Shown: piece after piece, positions 1 through 6,868 of the stretch
How positions within the stretch are numbered: position 1 is the first letter of the stretch
Layout: every line of letters begins with the position of its first letter
NCBI GenBank assembly: GCA_934276485.1
Contig: CAKQTE010000015.1
Span: forward strand, 1 to 13,644
Direction: 5' to 3'
DNA from: an uncultured Spirochaetales bacterium
GTDB taxonomy: Bacteria > Spirochaetota > Spirochaetia > Sphaerochaetales > Sphaerochaetaceae
DNA: 13,644 bases
The notes under the pieces: generated by a model
What the model was told of the DNA's origin: nothing
What the model saw: only the letters and a program-made list of their open reading frames with translations
Database searches by the model: none
Translations under genes and position numbers: made by a program

Positions 1-42
1 TTGATTGAATTGTTCTACGATTCCGTTGGTGGTGTTATCCAT
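1..42 (-). CDS. Possible 5' end of a gene leaving the window (very tentative)
   Basis: On the minus strand an ATG at 42-40 opens 14 codons (beginning MDNTTNGIVEQFN) that run off the left edge. The frame is open back to a stop at 99-97, but no ATG lies further upstream in it. No clear ribosome binding site precedes the ATG, and the fragment is too short to assign a family. A TATAAT hexamer lies on the same strand at 111-106, without a good -35 element. It could equally be non-coding DNA or a gene remnant. Confidence 0.2.
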   Translation of the reverse strand, partial: MDNTTNGIVEQFNQ

Positions 43-54
43 TTTCAGCGGTAT

Positions 55-91
55 GATTATACGTTTTTCTTTGTAGAGATTATCCGTTTTT
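55..91. repeat. Imperfect direct repeat, two 14-bp copies
   Basis: GATTATACGTTTTT at 55-68 recurs as GATTATCCGTTTTT at 78-91, 13 of 14 identical, with a 23-bp offset. It lies just upstream of the possible minus-strand start at 42. It may therefore be an operator pair, or chance in AT-rich DNA. Confidence 0.45.
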
Positions 92-240
92 GTCGGTCAC
101 ATTATACAAAAGTGAGTGGAGAATACACTACTCGACGATTCCTTTTTTTAAATGTTTTTTGCAAATTAAGACAAAGTTATTAGGTTTGTCTTAATGTCTG
201 TAAAAATTTAGAAAAAAATAATATTTTTGCCTTAAAACTA

Positions 241-269
241 TTGTAGTGATATCCCTCTTTAGTTATTAT
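241..269 (+). promoter_or_regulatory. Candidate promoter of the peptide transporter operon
   Basis: TTGTAG (241-246) is separated by 17 bp from TATTAT (264-269), which matches the -10 consensus in five of six positions. The -35 match is weak (three of six). Transcription would start near 276, leaving a leader of about 37 nt before the oppB ATG at 313. No better pair was found in the intergenic region. Confidence 0.35.
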
Positions 270-272
270 GAA

Positions 273-289
273 TTGCATAAAATTTGCAT
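273..289 (+). promoter_or_regulatory. TTGCAT direct repeat with 11-bp period, possible operator
   Basis: TTGCAT occurs at 273-278 and again at 284-289, exactly one helical turn apart. The 11-bp units agree at 8 positions. The pair sits over the expected transcription start of the candidate promoter at 241-269, where a bound protein would block initiation. The role is inferred from position only. Confidence 0.3.
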
Positions 290-312
290 GAATATACAAA
301 TGGAGGAATATT

Positions 313-1287
313 ATGTGGAAGTATATCGTTAAGAGACTCCTTCTCATGATTCCAATTCTCTTGGGAGTAACGTTCATTGTATTCTTTATCATGAACCTCA
401 CACCGGGAGATCCTGCTGCAATAATCCTAGGCGACCAAGCAACTGCTGAGGCATTGGCTGCTAAGAGGATAGAGCTTGGACTCGACAAGCCTCTTCTTGT
501 CAGGTATTTCAAATACATTTGGGATATGCTTCATGGAGATTTGGGGCTTTCTTACAAGAACCAGCTGAGTGTATGGACCCAGGTTATTGATAAGTTTCCT
601 AACACTGCCGTTTTGGCTGTTGCTGGTATATTCGTAGCTTTGATTATCGGTATTCCTGTTGGAATCATATCTGCAAAGAAGCAATACACCCTCCTCGATA
701 ACACCTCTATGGTATTGTCTCTTATCGGAGTATCCATGCCTAACTTCTGGCTAGGACTACTGCTTTCGCTATTATTTGCACTAAAGCTAGGCTGGCTTCC
801 AAGCCAAGGTATGGGAAGTGGATTTGTAGGGCTAATGAGATCCATTGTTCTTCCAGCTCTCACACTTGGTACAGGATCTGCTGCAACAGTTGTAAGAATG
901 ACAAGATCAAGCATGCTTGAAGTAATCAGACAGGACTATATTTCGACAGCGAGAGCCAAGGGAATAAGTGAGAAGCAAGTTACATATCGTCATATGCTTA
1001 AAAATGCGATGATTCCTATTGTTACTGCAGTTGGACTACAGTTTGGACAACTTCTGGGGGGCGCAATGCTTACAGAGACTGTGTTCTCTTGGCCAGGACT
1101 TGGAAGACTTATGGTTGATTCAATAAACAGTAAGGATATTCCTATGGTAATGGGAGCAACTATATTCTTGGCAATCATGTTCTCTGTTGTGAACCTCATC
1201 GTAGACCTTGTTTATGCTTTCATCGATCCAAGAATCAAGAGTCAGTATAAAAAGGCTGGAGTGAACGTAAGGAAGGTAAAGGTATGA
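313..1287 (+). CDS. oppB: Peptide ABC transporter permease, OppB/DppB type
   Basis: Inner-membrane permease subunit of a dipeptide/oligopeptide importer; with the next gene it forms the translocation channel. The 324-residue length is normal. The N-terminus (WKYIVKRLLLMIPILLGVTF) is the characteristic first membrane helix of DppB/OppB, followed by the NLTPGDPA segment at 28-35. The remaining helices fall around 98-120, 132-158, 176-195, 235-255 and 280-303. The cytoplasmic EAA loop that docks on the ATPases is at about 208-233 (DYISTARAKGIS). The start ATG has GGAGG at 302-306, six bases upstream. The stop overlaps the next start by four bases (ATGA), implying translational coupling. The opp/dpp label is by family; whether di- or oligopeptides are carried cannot be read from the sequence. 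Confidence 0.93.
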   Translation: MWKYIVKRLLLMIPILLGVTFIVFFIMNLTPGDPAAIILGDQATAEALAAKRIELGLDKPLLVRYFKYIWDMLHGDLGLSYKNQLSVWTQVIDKFPNTAVLAVAGIFVALIIGIPVGIISAKKQYTLLDNTSMVLSLIGVSMPNFWLGLLLSLLFALKLGWLPSQGMGSGFVGLMRSIVLPALTLGTGSAATVVRMTRSSMLEVIRQDYISTARAKGISEKQVTYRHMLKNAMIPIVTAVGLQFGQLLGGAMLTETVFSWPGLGRLMVDSINSKDIPMVMGATIFLAIMFSVVNLIVDLVYAFIDPRIKSQYKKAGVNVRKVKV

Positions 1288-2171
1288 GAGAAGATACAAC
1301 TAAAAGAAGAGGCCTTTGGGCTGAGGCTTGGAGAAGGTTCAAAAAGAATAAGCTTGCACTTTTGGGAATGTCATTCATAATCCTTCTTTTGATAATTGCC
1401 ATTGCAACGATAATCATTGACTTGGTAACCAATAAATCTTTCTATAACGCACATGTTATAAAGCAGAACCTCAGATTGCGCCTTCAAGGACCAAGCAAGG
1501 AGCATATATTCGGGCTGGATGAATTCGGTCGTGATATCTTTTTGAGAATGCTTTGGGCTGTAAGATACTCACTCTTTATGGGAGTATTCGCAATTCTCTT
1601 TTCTGTAATTGTTGGTGGAATCTTCGGCTCTCTTGCTGGATATTATGGCAAGGTTACAGATAACGTGATCATGCGTTTTATGGATATCTTGCTTGCTATT
1701 CCGTCAATGCTCTTGGCTACAGCCATTGTTGCGGCTTTAGGCACAAGCCTTGTCAATGTGCTTATCGCTATATCAATCAGCTATGTTCCGACATTTGCTC
1801 GTACTGTAAGAGCATCTGTTCTAACAGTAAAGGACCAGGAGTACATTGAAGCTGCTAAAGCAGTAGGTTCCAGTGACTTAAGAATCATCTTCAAGTATAT
1901 CATTCCAAATGCGATGGCTCCTCTGATTGTACAAGCAACACTTGGAGTTGCTGGTGCTATTCTGTCCATTGCAGGTCTTTCGTTCCTTGGTCTTGGCATT
2001 CAGCCACCAACTCCAGAATGGGGCAGCATGCTATCAAGTGCAAGAGCTTATATCAGAGAGGGCTGGCATATTACGGTAATACCGGGACTTGGAATCATGC
2101 TTACGATTCTATCACTTAATGTTATGGGCGATGGACTTAGGGATGCACTAGACCCAAGACTCAAGAACTAA
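1284..2171 (+). CDS. oppC: Peptide ABC transporter permease, OppC/DppC type
   Basis: Second membrane permease of the importer. At 295 residues it is a typical length. An OppC-type N-terminal segment (WRRFKKNKLALLGMSFIILL, 16-35) leads into the first helix. The family signature HIFGLDEFGRDIF is at 74-86. The membrane domain follows, with an EAA loop at about 186-209 (EYIEAAKAVGSSDLR) and the C-terminal GDGLRDALDPRL motif. The periplasmic loop between helix 1 and the signature is short. The ATG overlaps the oppB stop by four bases, and oppD begins 12 bp after its stop, so all three are probably one transcript. Nothing is truncated or unusual. Confidence 0.93.
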   Translation: MREDTTKRRGLWAEAWRRFKKNKLALLGMSFIILLLIIAIATIIIDLVTNKSFYNAHVIKQNLRLRLQGPSKEHIFGLDEFGRDIFLRMLWAVRYSLFMGVFAILFSVIVGGIFGSLAGYYGKVTDNVIMRFMDILLAIPSMLLATAIVAALGTSLVNVLIAISISYVPTFARTVRASVLTVKDQEYIEAAKAVGSSDLRIIFKYIIPNAMAPLIVQATLGVAGAILSIAGLSFLGLGIQPPTPEWGSMLSSARAYIREGWHITVIPGLGIMLTILSLNVMGDGLRDALDPRLKN

Positions 2172-2183
2172 TGGAGAGAGAAT

Positions 2184-3161
2184 ATGTCTGATACACTACT
2201 GGAAATAAAGAATCTGAATATAAGTTATGAGACAGATGATGGAGTTGTTGAAGCTCTAAATGGTGTTTCTCTCCGTCTGTCTGTTGGAAAAACCCTTGGG
2301 CTTGTTGGAGAGACAGGAGCTGGCAAGACCACTCTTGCTCGTGGCGTTATGCGCCTTATTCCAACCCCTCCTGGAAAGATCAGGGCAGGAGAGATCTTCT
2401 ATGGTGGAAGGGACCTTTTGAAGCTAAGTGAAAACGAGATGAGGAAGATACGTGGTAAGGATATCTCTATGATCTTCCAGGATCCTATGACAAGCTTGAA
2501 TCCTGTTTTGACTGTTGGTGAGCAGATTGAAGAGGTTATTGAATCTCATAATCCTAACTTGAAGAAAGCTGAACTTAGAGAAGAAGCTGGTAATATGCTA
2601 GAAACAGTAGGCATTCCTCGTGACAGAGCGGATGAGTATCCTCATCAATTCTCAGGCGGAATGAAACAGAGAGTTGTTATTGCAATTGCACTTGCTTGCA
2701 ATCCAAAGCTGCTTATTGCAGATGAGCCTACTACAGCACTGGATGTGACAATCCAGGCACAGGTTCTTGATATGATCAATGAACTTAAGGCTAAGCTGAA
2801 TACTTCGATGCTTCTTATCACACATGATCTTGGCGTTGTTGCCCAGAACTGTGATGAGGTAGCAATAATCTACGCAGGAGAAGTTGTGGAAGAGGGTAAT
2901 CTCCATCAGATTTTCAAAGATACACAGCACCCATATACGATAGGTCTTCTTGGTTCCATTCCTTCTCTTAATGAAGATGTTGATCGGCTTAATCCTGTCA
3001 ATGGCATGATGCCTGACCCTACAGATCTTCCTAAGGGATGCAAGTTCTCTCCTAGATGCCAATATTGCTCTTCCAAATGCATTGAAAAGGAGCCTGAGCT
3101 AGAGGATAGGGGAGATGGACACTTTGTAAGGTGCTATCTAAAGAAGGAGGAGATGAGATGA
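2184..3161 (+). CDS. oppD: Peptide ABC transporter ATP-binding subunit, OppD/DppD type
   Basis: Cytoplasmic ATPase that powers the OppB/C channel as a heterodimer with the next gene product. All ABC motifs are present: Walker A GETGAGKTT (42-50), Q-loop Q99 in MIFQDP, signature FSGGMKQR (156-163), Walker B LLIADEP (176-182), D-loop ALD and switch H214. The C-terminal oligopeptide-transporter extension carries cysteines 286, 292, 295, 299 and 317. In related DppD/OppD proteins this region binds a [4Fe-4S] cluster, so a cluster here is plausible but inferred. The start ATG follows GGAGAGAG. The stop overlaps the oppF start by four bases. Length 325 residues is normal. Confidence 0.93.
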   Translation: MSDTLLEIKNLNISYETDDGVVEALNGVSLRLSVGKTLGLVGETGAGKTTLARGVMRLIPTPPGKIRAGEIFYGGRDLLKLSENEMRKIRGKDISMIFQDPMTSLNPVLTVGEQIEEVIESHNPNLKKAELREEAGNMLETVGIPRDRADEYPHQFSGGMKQRVVIAIALACNPKLLIADEPTTALDVTIQAQVLDMINELKAKLNTSMLLITHDLGVVAQNCDEVAIIYAGEVVEEGNLHQIFKDTQHPYTIGLLGSIPSLNEDVDRLNPVNGMMPDPTDLPKGCKFSPRCQYCSSKCIEKEPELEDRGDGHFVRCYLKKEEMR

Positions 3162-4108
3162 GCGAGCTGGTTAGAGTTGAGAGTTTAAAGAAATACTTTG
3201 CAACACCTCATGGCATTCTCCATGCTGTCGACGATGTATCGTTCTCTCTTGAGAAAGGAAAGACTCTTGGTGTTGTTGGTGAGTCTGGTTGCGGAAAGAG
3301 TACTCTTGGTAGAACGATTCTAAAGCTTCATGAGCCAACAAGCGGCAAGATATATTTTGAAGGAAAGGACATTACAGATTGTTCTGCAAAGGAGATGAAG
3401 AAGTTAAGGCAGGATATGCAGATCATCTTCCAGGATCCATTTGCATCGCTAAACCCTAGAATGACTGTAGGAGAGACCATTGCTGAGTCTTTGGTAATCC
3501 AGAAGCTTATCAACAAGCATGATAAACAAGCTATCGATAAGAGAGTCAGGGAGTATATGGATTTAGTAGGAATCGCAGAGCGCTTGATCAACAGCTATCC
3601 TCATGAGCTTGATGGAGGAAGAAGACAGAGAGTTGGAATTGCGCGTGTTTTAGCTCTAGAGCCAAAGTTCATTGTCTGCGATGAGCCTGTTTCTGCACTC
3701 GATGTGTCGATCAGGGCACAGGTATTGAACCTTATGCAGGATCTGCAATCTAGATTTGGCTTTACATATCTATTTATCACACACGACTTGTCGGTTGTTA
3801 AGCATATCAGTGATGAGATCATTGTAATGTACCTAGGAAAGATTGTAGAAAAGGCTCCTGCAAAGCGTCTGTTTCAGAATCCTGTACATCCTTACACAAA
3901 GGCACTCTTGTCTGCTATTCCTGTTCCGGATCCAGACTATAAGGTCAAGCGTATTTTGCTTGAAGGGGAGCTTTCTAGCCCTATCAATCCAGAGCCTGGA
4001 TGCAGATTCGCAAAAAGGTGCCCATACGCAAGGCCAGAATGTAAGCTTGCTGATATTCCTCTACAAGAGGTAGAGAAGGGACATTTTGTTTCATGTATTC
4101 TTCAGTAA
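3158..4108 (+). CDS. oppF: Peptide ABC transporter ATP-binding subunit, OppF/DppF type
   Basis: Second ATPase of the importer. I place the start at ATG 3158 (316 residues). It overlaps the oppD stop as ATGA and has AAGGAGG at 3144-3150. A GTG at 3131 in the same frame would add nine residues but lacks a comparable site. Walker A is GESGCGKST (41-49), the Q-loop is in IIFQDP, Walker B is FIVCDEP (171-177) and switch His is H209. The signature reads LDGGRRQR (151-158) instead of LSGGQ: Asp replaces the usual Ser. I recall this variant in some OppF-like proteins, so it is probably natural rather than inactivating. The C-terminus carries Cys 282, 288, 295 and 313, resembling the oppD cluster. Confidence 0.93.
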   Translation: MSELVRVESLKKYFATPHGILHAVDDVSFSLEKGKTLGVVGESGCGKSTLGRTILKLHEPTSGKIYFEGKDITDCSAKEMKKLRQDMQIIFQDPFASLNPRMTVGETIAESLVIQKLINKHDKQAIDKRVREYMDLVGIAERLINSYPHELDGGRRQRVGIARVLALEPKFIVCDEPVSALDVSIRAQVLNLMQDLQSRFGFTYLFITHDLSVVKHISDEIIVMYLGKIVEKAPAKRLFQNPVHPYTKALLSAIPVPDPDYKVKRILLEGELSSPINPEPGCRFAKRCPYARPECKLADIPLQEVEKGHFVSCILQ

Positions 4109-4138
4109 ATCTATCCCATAGAGGATATGACATATTAT

Positions 4139-4144
4139 AAGGAG
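4139..4144 (+). promoter_or_regulatory. Ribosome binding site fixing the binding-protein start
   Basis: AAGGAG lies nine bases before ATG 4154. It decides the start of the binding protein in favour of 4154 over the in-frame ATG at 4127. The longer start would put nine charged or polar residues in front of the signal peptide. Confidence 0.8.
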
Positions 4145-4153
4145 ATAAATAAA

Positions 4154-5731
4154 ATGAAAATCAAATCCATCGTTTTTCTCTTTCTAGTTTTTATCGTTTC
4201 CTTAACCTTTGTAGCTTGCGGCGCAAAAAAGAGCGAAACAGCTACAACAACTACTACATCTGCCAGAGAAGAGACAAAAGCTACAGCAGATAAAGGTTTT
4301 AAAGATACAGTTATCTTTGCACAGGGTGCAGATGTAACATCTTTTGATCCTCATGTAGGTAAGGAGACTCCTGCAGTTGCTGTAACAAGCAACATCTACG
4401 ATACTCTCGTTGATGTAGATCCAGTTAGCGGTGAGCTCATCCCTCAGATTGCTGAGAGTTGGGAACAACTTGATGAACTTACTTATCGATTCCATATTCG
4501 TAAGGGCATGAAGTTCCATAATGGAGAGAATTTGAAAGCTGATGATGTTAAGTTCTCTCTTGAGAGAGCTATTGCTAGTTCTGCAATATCATACCTTGTA
4601 AACTTTATTGATAGTGTAACAATCGAGGATGAATATACTGTAACTATCAAGACACAGTCCCCATATGCTCCTGCATTGAGAAACCTTGCAGTTCCATATG
4701 CAGCAATTGTACCAAAGGACTATGTTGAAGCAAATCCTGATATCCTAAAGACACAACCTGTTGGATCAGGACCATATAAGTTTGTTTCATGGTCTCAGAA
4801 TGACAATGTAAAGCTTGAGGCTTTCGAGGATTATTATGCAGGTGCGCCAAAGACCAAGAATGTTATCATGAAGGTTGTTCCTGAGGCTGCTCAGAGAACC
4901 ATTGCACTTGAGACAGGTGAGATTGATGTAGCATATGACCTAACAACAAGTGATGCTAATCGTGTTAAGAACGAGAAAGGTCTTGAGCTATTGGAAGTTC
5001 CATCCCTATCTTGTTACTACATTACTTTCAATATGAACAAGGCTCCATTTGACAACAAGCTCGTAAGACAAGCTATCAGCTATGCTATCGACAGACAGCT
5101 TCTTATCGATACTGTTAATGGTGGAAGCGGAGAGGCTGCTAATGCTCTTGTTGCACCTGCTGTATTTGGTTACTACAACCCAGGAGAGCTTGAATATAAT
5201 CCAGAGAAGGCAAAAGAGCTCTTGAAGGAAGCAGGATATCCAAATGGATTCACTTGCACTCTTTGGGTAAACAACAACCAGGCTCGTGTAGAGATGTGTC
5301 AAGCAATTCAGGCTATGCTTATGGAAGTAGGTATCACATGTAAGGTTGAAGTACTTGAGTTTGGTGCATTCATTAGCAGAACAACAACAGGTGAGCATGA
5401 CATGGCATACTTTGGTTGGGTAACAAGCACAAAGGATGCTGACTATACCTATTACTCACTAGAGCACTCTTCACAGCAGGGAGCTGCTGGTAACAGAAGC
5501 TTCTCATCAGATGCTACTGTTGATGCTCTTGTTGAAAAGGGTAGAACAAGTGCAGATTCTGCAGAGCGTCTTGAAGTCTATAAGGAGCTTGCTATCTACT
5601 TGAAAGATTTCATGAACAATGCTCCACTAATCTATACATCTTTGAATGCTGGTATCAACAGCAAGGTTCAGGGCTTCTCCCTAGATCCAATTGGTTACCA
5701 CAAGTTTGATAATGTACAGGTTGCAAAATAA
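4154..5731 (+). CDS. Peptide-binding lipoprotein, ABC solute-binding protein family 5
   Basis: Extracytoplasmic receptor (OppA/DppA-like, SBP_bac_5) that delivers peptides to the permease. The 525-residue precursor starts MKIKSIVFLFLVF and has a hydrophobic core ending at FVAC. Cys22 is therefore the likely lipidated residue, with a relaxed spirochaete-style lipobox (Phe at -3). A Thr/Ser-rich linker follows. The family pattern is clear: VTSFDPHVG near the mature N-terminus, an IYDTLVDVDPVSGELIPQIA segment, then HIRKGMKFHNGENLKADDVKFSLERA, and the central VRQAISYAIDR motif. It is the last transporter gene, 45 bp after oppF, and a strong hairpin follows its stop. That hairpin could protect this part of the mRNA and raise receptor levels. 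The substrate could also be another small ligand, because the family is broad. Confidence 0.92.
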   Translation: MKIKSIVFLFLVFIVSLTFVACGAKKSETATTTTTSAREETKATADKGFKDTVIFAQGADVTSFDPHVGKETPAVAVTSNIYDTLVDVDPVSGELIPQIAESWEQLDELTYRFHIRKGMKFHNGENLKADDVKFSLERAIASSAISYLVNFIDSVTIEDEYTVTIKTQSPYAPALRNLAVPYAAIVPKDYVEANPDILKTQPVGSGPYKFVSWSQNDNVKLEAFEDYYAGAPKTKNVIMKVVPEAAQRTIALETGEIDVAYDLTTSDANRVKNEKGLELLEVPSLSCYYITFNMNKAPFDNKLVRQAISYAIDRQLLIDTVNGGSGEAANALVAPAVFGYYNPGELEYNPEKAKELLKEAGYPNGFTCTLWVNNNQARVEMCQAIQAMLMEVGITCKVEVLEFGAFISRTTTGEHDMAYFGWVTSTKDADYTYYSLEHSSQQGAAGNRSFSSDATVDALVEKGRTSADSAERLEVYKELAIYLKDFMNNAPLIYTSLNAGINSKVQGFSLDPIGYHKFDNVQVAK

Positions 5732-5740
5732 CAAATAAAC

Positions 5741-5766
5741 CAAAGGATGGGTTCTCCCATCCTTTG
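5741..5766 (+). promoter_or_regulatory. Stem-loop after the binding-protein gene (hairpin A)
   Basis: CAAAGGATGGG (5741-5751), loop TTCT, CCCATCCTTTG (5756-5766): a perfect 11-bp stem ten bases after the binding-protein stop codon. No U-tract follows, so a classic terminator is unlikely. An mRNA-stabilising or processing hairpin, or one half of a switch with hairpin B, fits better. With A formed, the ribosome binding site of the next gene (5769-5773) stays single-stranded. Confidence 0.75.
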
Positions 5767-5773
5767 ATGGGAG
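5754..5773 (+). promoter_or_regulatory. Alternative stem-loop masking the peptidase ribosome binding site (hairpin B)
   Basis: CTCCCATC (5754-5761), loop CTTT, GATGGGAG (5766-5773): a perfect 8-bp stem. It shares CCCATC with the 3' arm of hairpin A, so the two cannot coexist. Its 3' arm contains GGGAG, the ribosome binding site nine bases before ATG 5783. Forming B would therefore hide the start of the M42 peptidase gene. Confidence 0.55.
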
Positions 5774-5782
5774 TTAATAAAG

Positions 5783-6859
5783 ATGAATGATCAGAAAGAG
5801 CTCAAGCTCATAGAAGAAATCAGTAATGCCAATGGTATTTCAGGCTTCGAGGATGATGTGCTGGAGGTTGCTAGAAAGTATGGTGAGGGTCTTGGTTCCT
5901 TTGAAGAGGACTCAATGAGAAACCTTTATCTCAAGAGAGCCGGTAATAGTGGCAATAAGCCAGTTGTGCAGCTTGATGCACATACAGATGAAGTTGGCTT
6001 CATGGTTAAGGCTATCAGACCTGATGGCATGCTTGAATTCATTACCATTGGTGGCTGGGTTCCTACAAATATTCCAGCACACCTTGTACGTGTAAGAAAC
6101 AGTGAAGGTGTTTATATTGATGGAGTGGTTGCTTCCAAGCCGCCACACTTCATGAGTGAAGCTGAAAGAAAGGCTCCACTAGATGTTTCTTCTCTTGTGA
6201 TCGATGTTGGTGCAACAAGTGCTGACGAAATCCATAACGACTTTAAGATCGAAGTTGCAGCTCCTGTTGTTCCAGATGTTGATTTCAAATATGACGAGAA
6301 ACATCGCATTATGAGAGGAAAGGCATTCGATAACCGTTTGGGTTGTGCTTCTATTATTGAGACAATGGATGCTCTTAAAGGAGAGAATCTCAATGTGGAT
6401 ATAGTTGGTGCATTTGCAAGCCAGGAAGAGGTTGGAACCCGTGGTGCAACTGTCACAGTTGAACGCGTTAAGCCAGACATCGCTATTTGCTTTGAAGGCT
6501 GCCCAGCTGATGATACTGTTGTTCCTTCATACCAGATCCAGACAGCTCTCAAAAAAGGTCCAATGCTTAGACATATCGATGCAAAGATGATTACAAATCC
6601 TCGCTTCCAACGCTATGCATTAAATCTTGCAAAAGAGCTTGGCATTCCTGTTCAGGCAGCTGTTCGCACAGGAGGGGCTACAGACGGAGCTCCTATTCAT
6701 CTAGGCGCACTCGGTGTTCCTGTAATCGTTATCGGAATACCTGTTCGCTATGCCCATACTCATTATGGCTACACATCCATTGATGACTACAAAGATGGTA
6801 TTAAGCTAGCTGTTGAAATCTTAAAAAGAATTGATGAGAAGACCATAAAGTCATTCTAA
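5783..6859 (+). CDS. M42 family metallo-aminopeptidase (glutamyl/leucyl aminopeptidase-like)
   Basis: Cytoplasmic di-metal aminopeptidase of peptidase family M42 (FrvX/YsdC/TET-like), expected to clip N-terminal residues from short peptides. At 358 residues it is full length. The N-terminal NANGISGFED motif is typical. Predicted metal and catalytic residues are in place: H67 and D69 in DAHTDEVG, D183 in AFDNRLG, E215/E216 in SQEEVG, E238 in CFEGCPADD and H325 in RYAHTHYG. The GGATDGAPIH loop is at 297-306. M42 enzymes usually form large tetrahedral oligomers. It follows the peptide transporter by 51 bp and precedes a PLP enzyme by 9 bp, which fits digestion of imported peptides. Its translation may be tuned by the overlapping hairpins just upstream. 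Exact residue preference is not predictable. Confidence 0.9.
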   Translation: MNDQKELKLIEEISNANGISGFEDDVLEVARKYGEGLGSFEEDSMRNLYLKRAGNSGNKPVVQLDAHTDEVGFMVKAIRPDGMLEFITIGGWVPTNIPAHLVRVRNSEGVYIDGVVASKPPHFMSEAERKAPLDVSSLVIDVGATSADEIHNDFKIEVAAPVVPDVDFKYDEKHRIMRGKAFDNRLGCASIIETMDALKGENLNVDIVGAFASQEEVGTRGATVTVERVKPDIAICFEGCPADDTVVPSYQIQTALKKGPMLRHIDAKMITNPRFQRYALNLAKELGIPVQAAVRTGGATDGAPIHLGALGVPVIVIGIPVRYAHTHYGYTSIDDYKDGIKLAVEILKRIDEKTIKSF

Positions 6860-6868
6860 GGAGAGAAT

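Larger units (their letters stand above)
43..312. other. Intergenic region upstream of the peptide transporter operon
   Basis: AT-rich DNA with no convincing gene. The plus frame is open from 1 to 183, but it encodes an unremarkable aromatic-rich peptide with no start signal, so I do not call it. The region holds a 14-bp direct repeat near the left (55-68 and 78-91), a candidate promoter near 241-269, a pair of TTGCAT repeats at 273-289, and the oppB ribosome binding site GGAGG at 302-306. Confidence 0.6.

Noticed and set aside
1..183. Plus-strand open frame of 60 codons
   Set aside because: Starts at the window edge with TTG, aromatic-rich, no family features, and overlaps repeats and promoter-like DNA.
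4127..4153. Earlier start for the binding protein
   Set aside because: It would place polar residues before the signal peptide; AAGGAG supports 4154.
5741..5773. Rho-independent terminator between the binding protein and peptidase genes
   Set aside because: The stem is strong but no U-tract follows it, and the next ribosome site begins three bases later.
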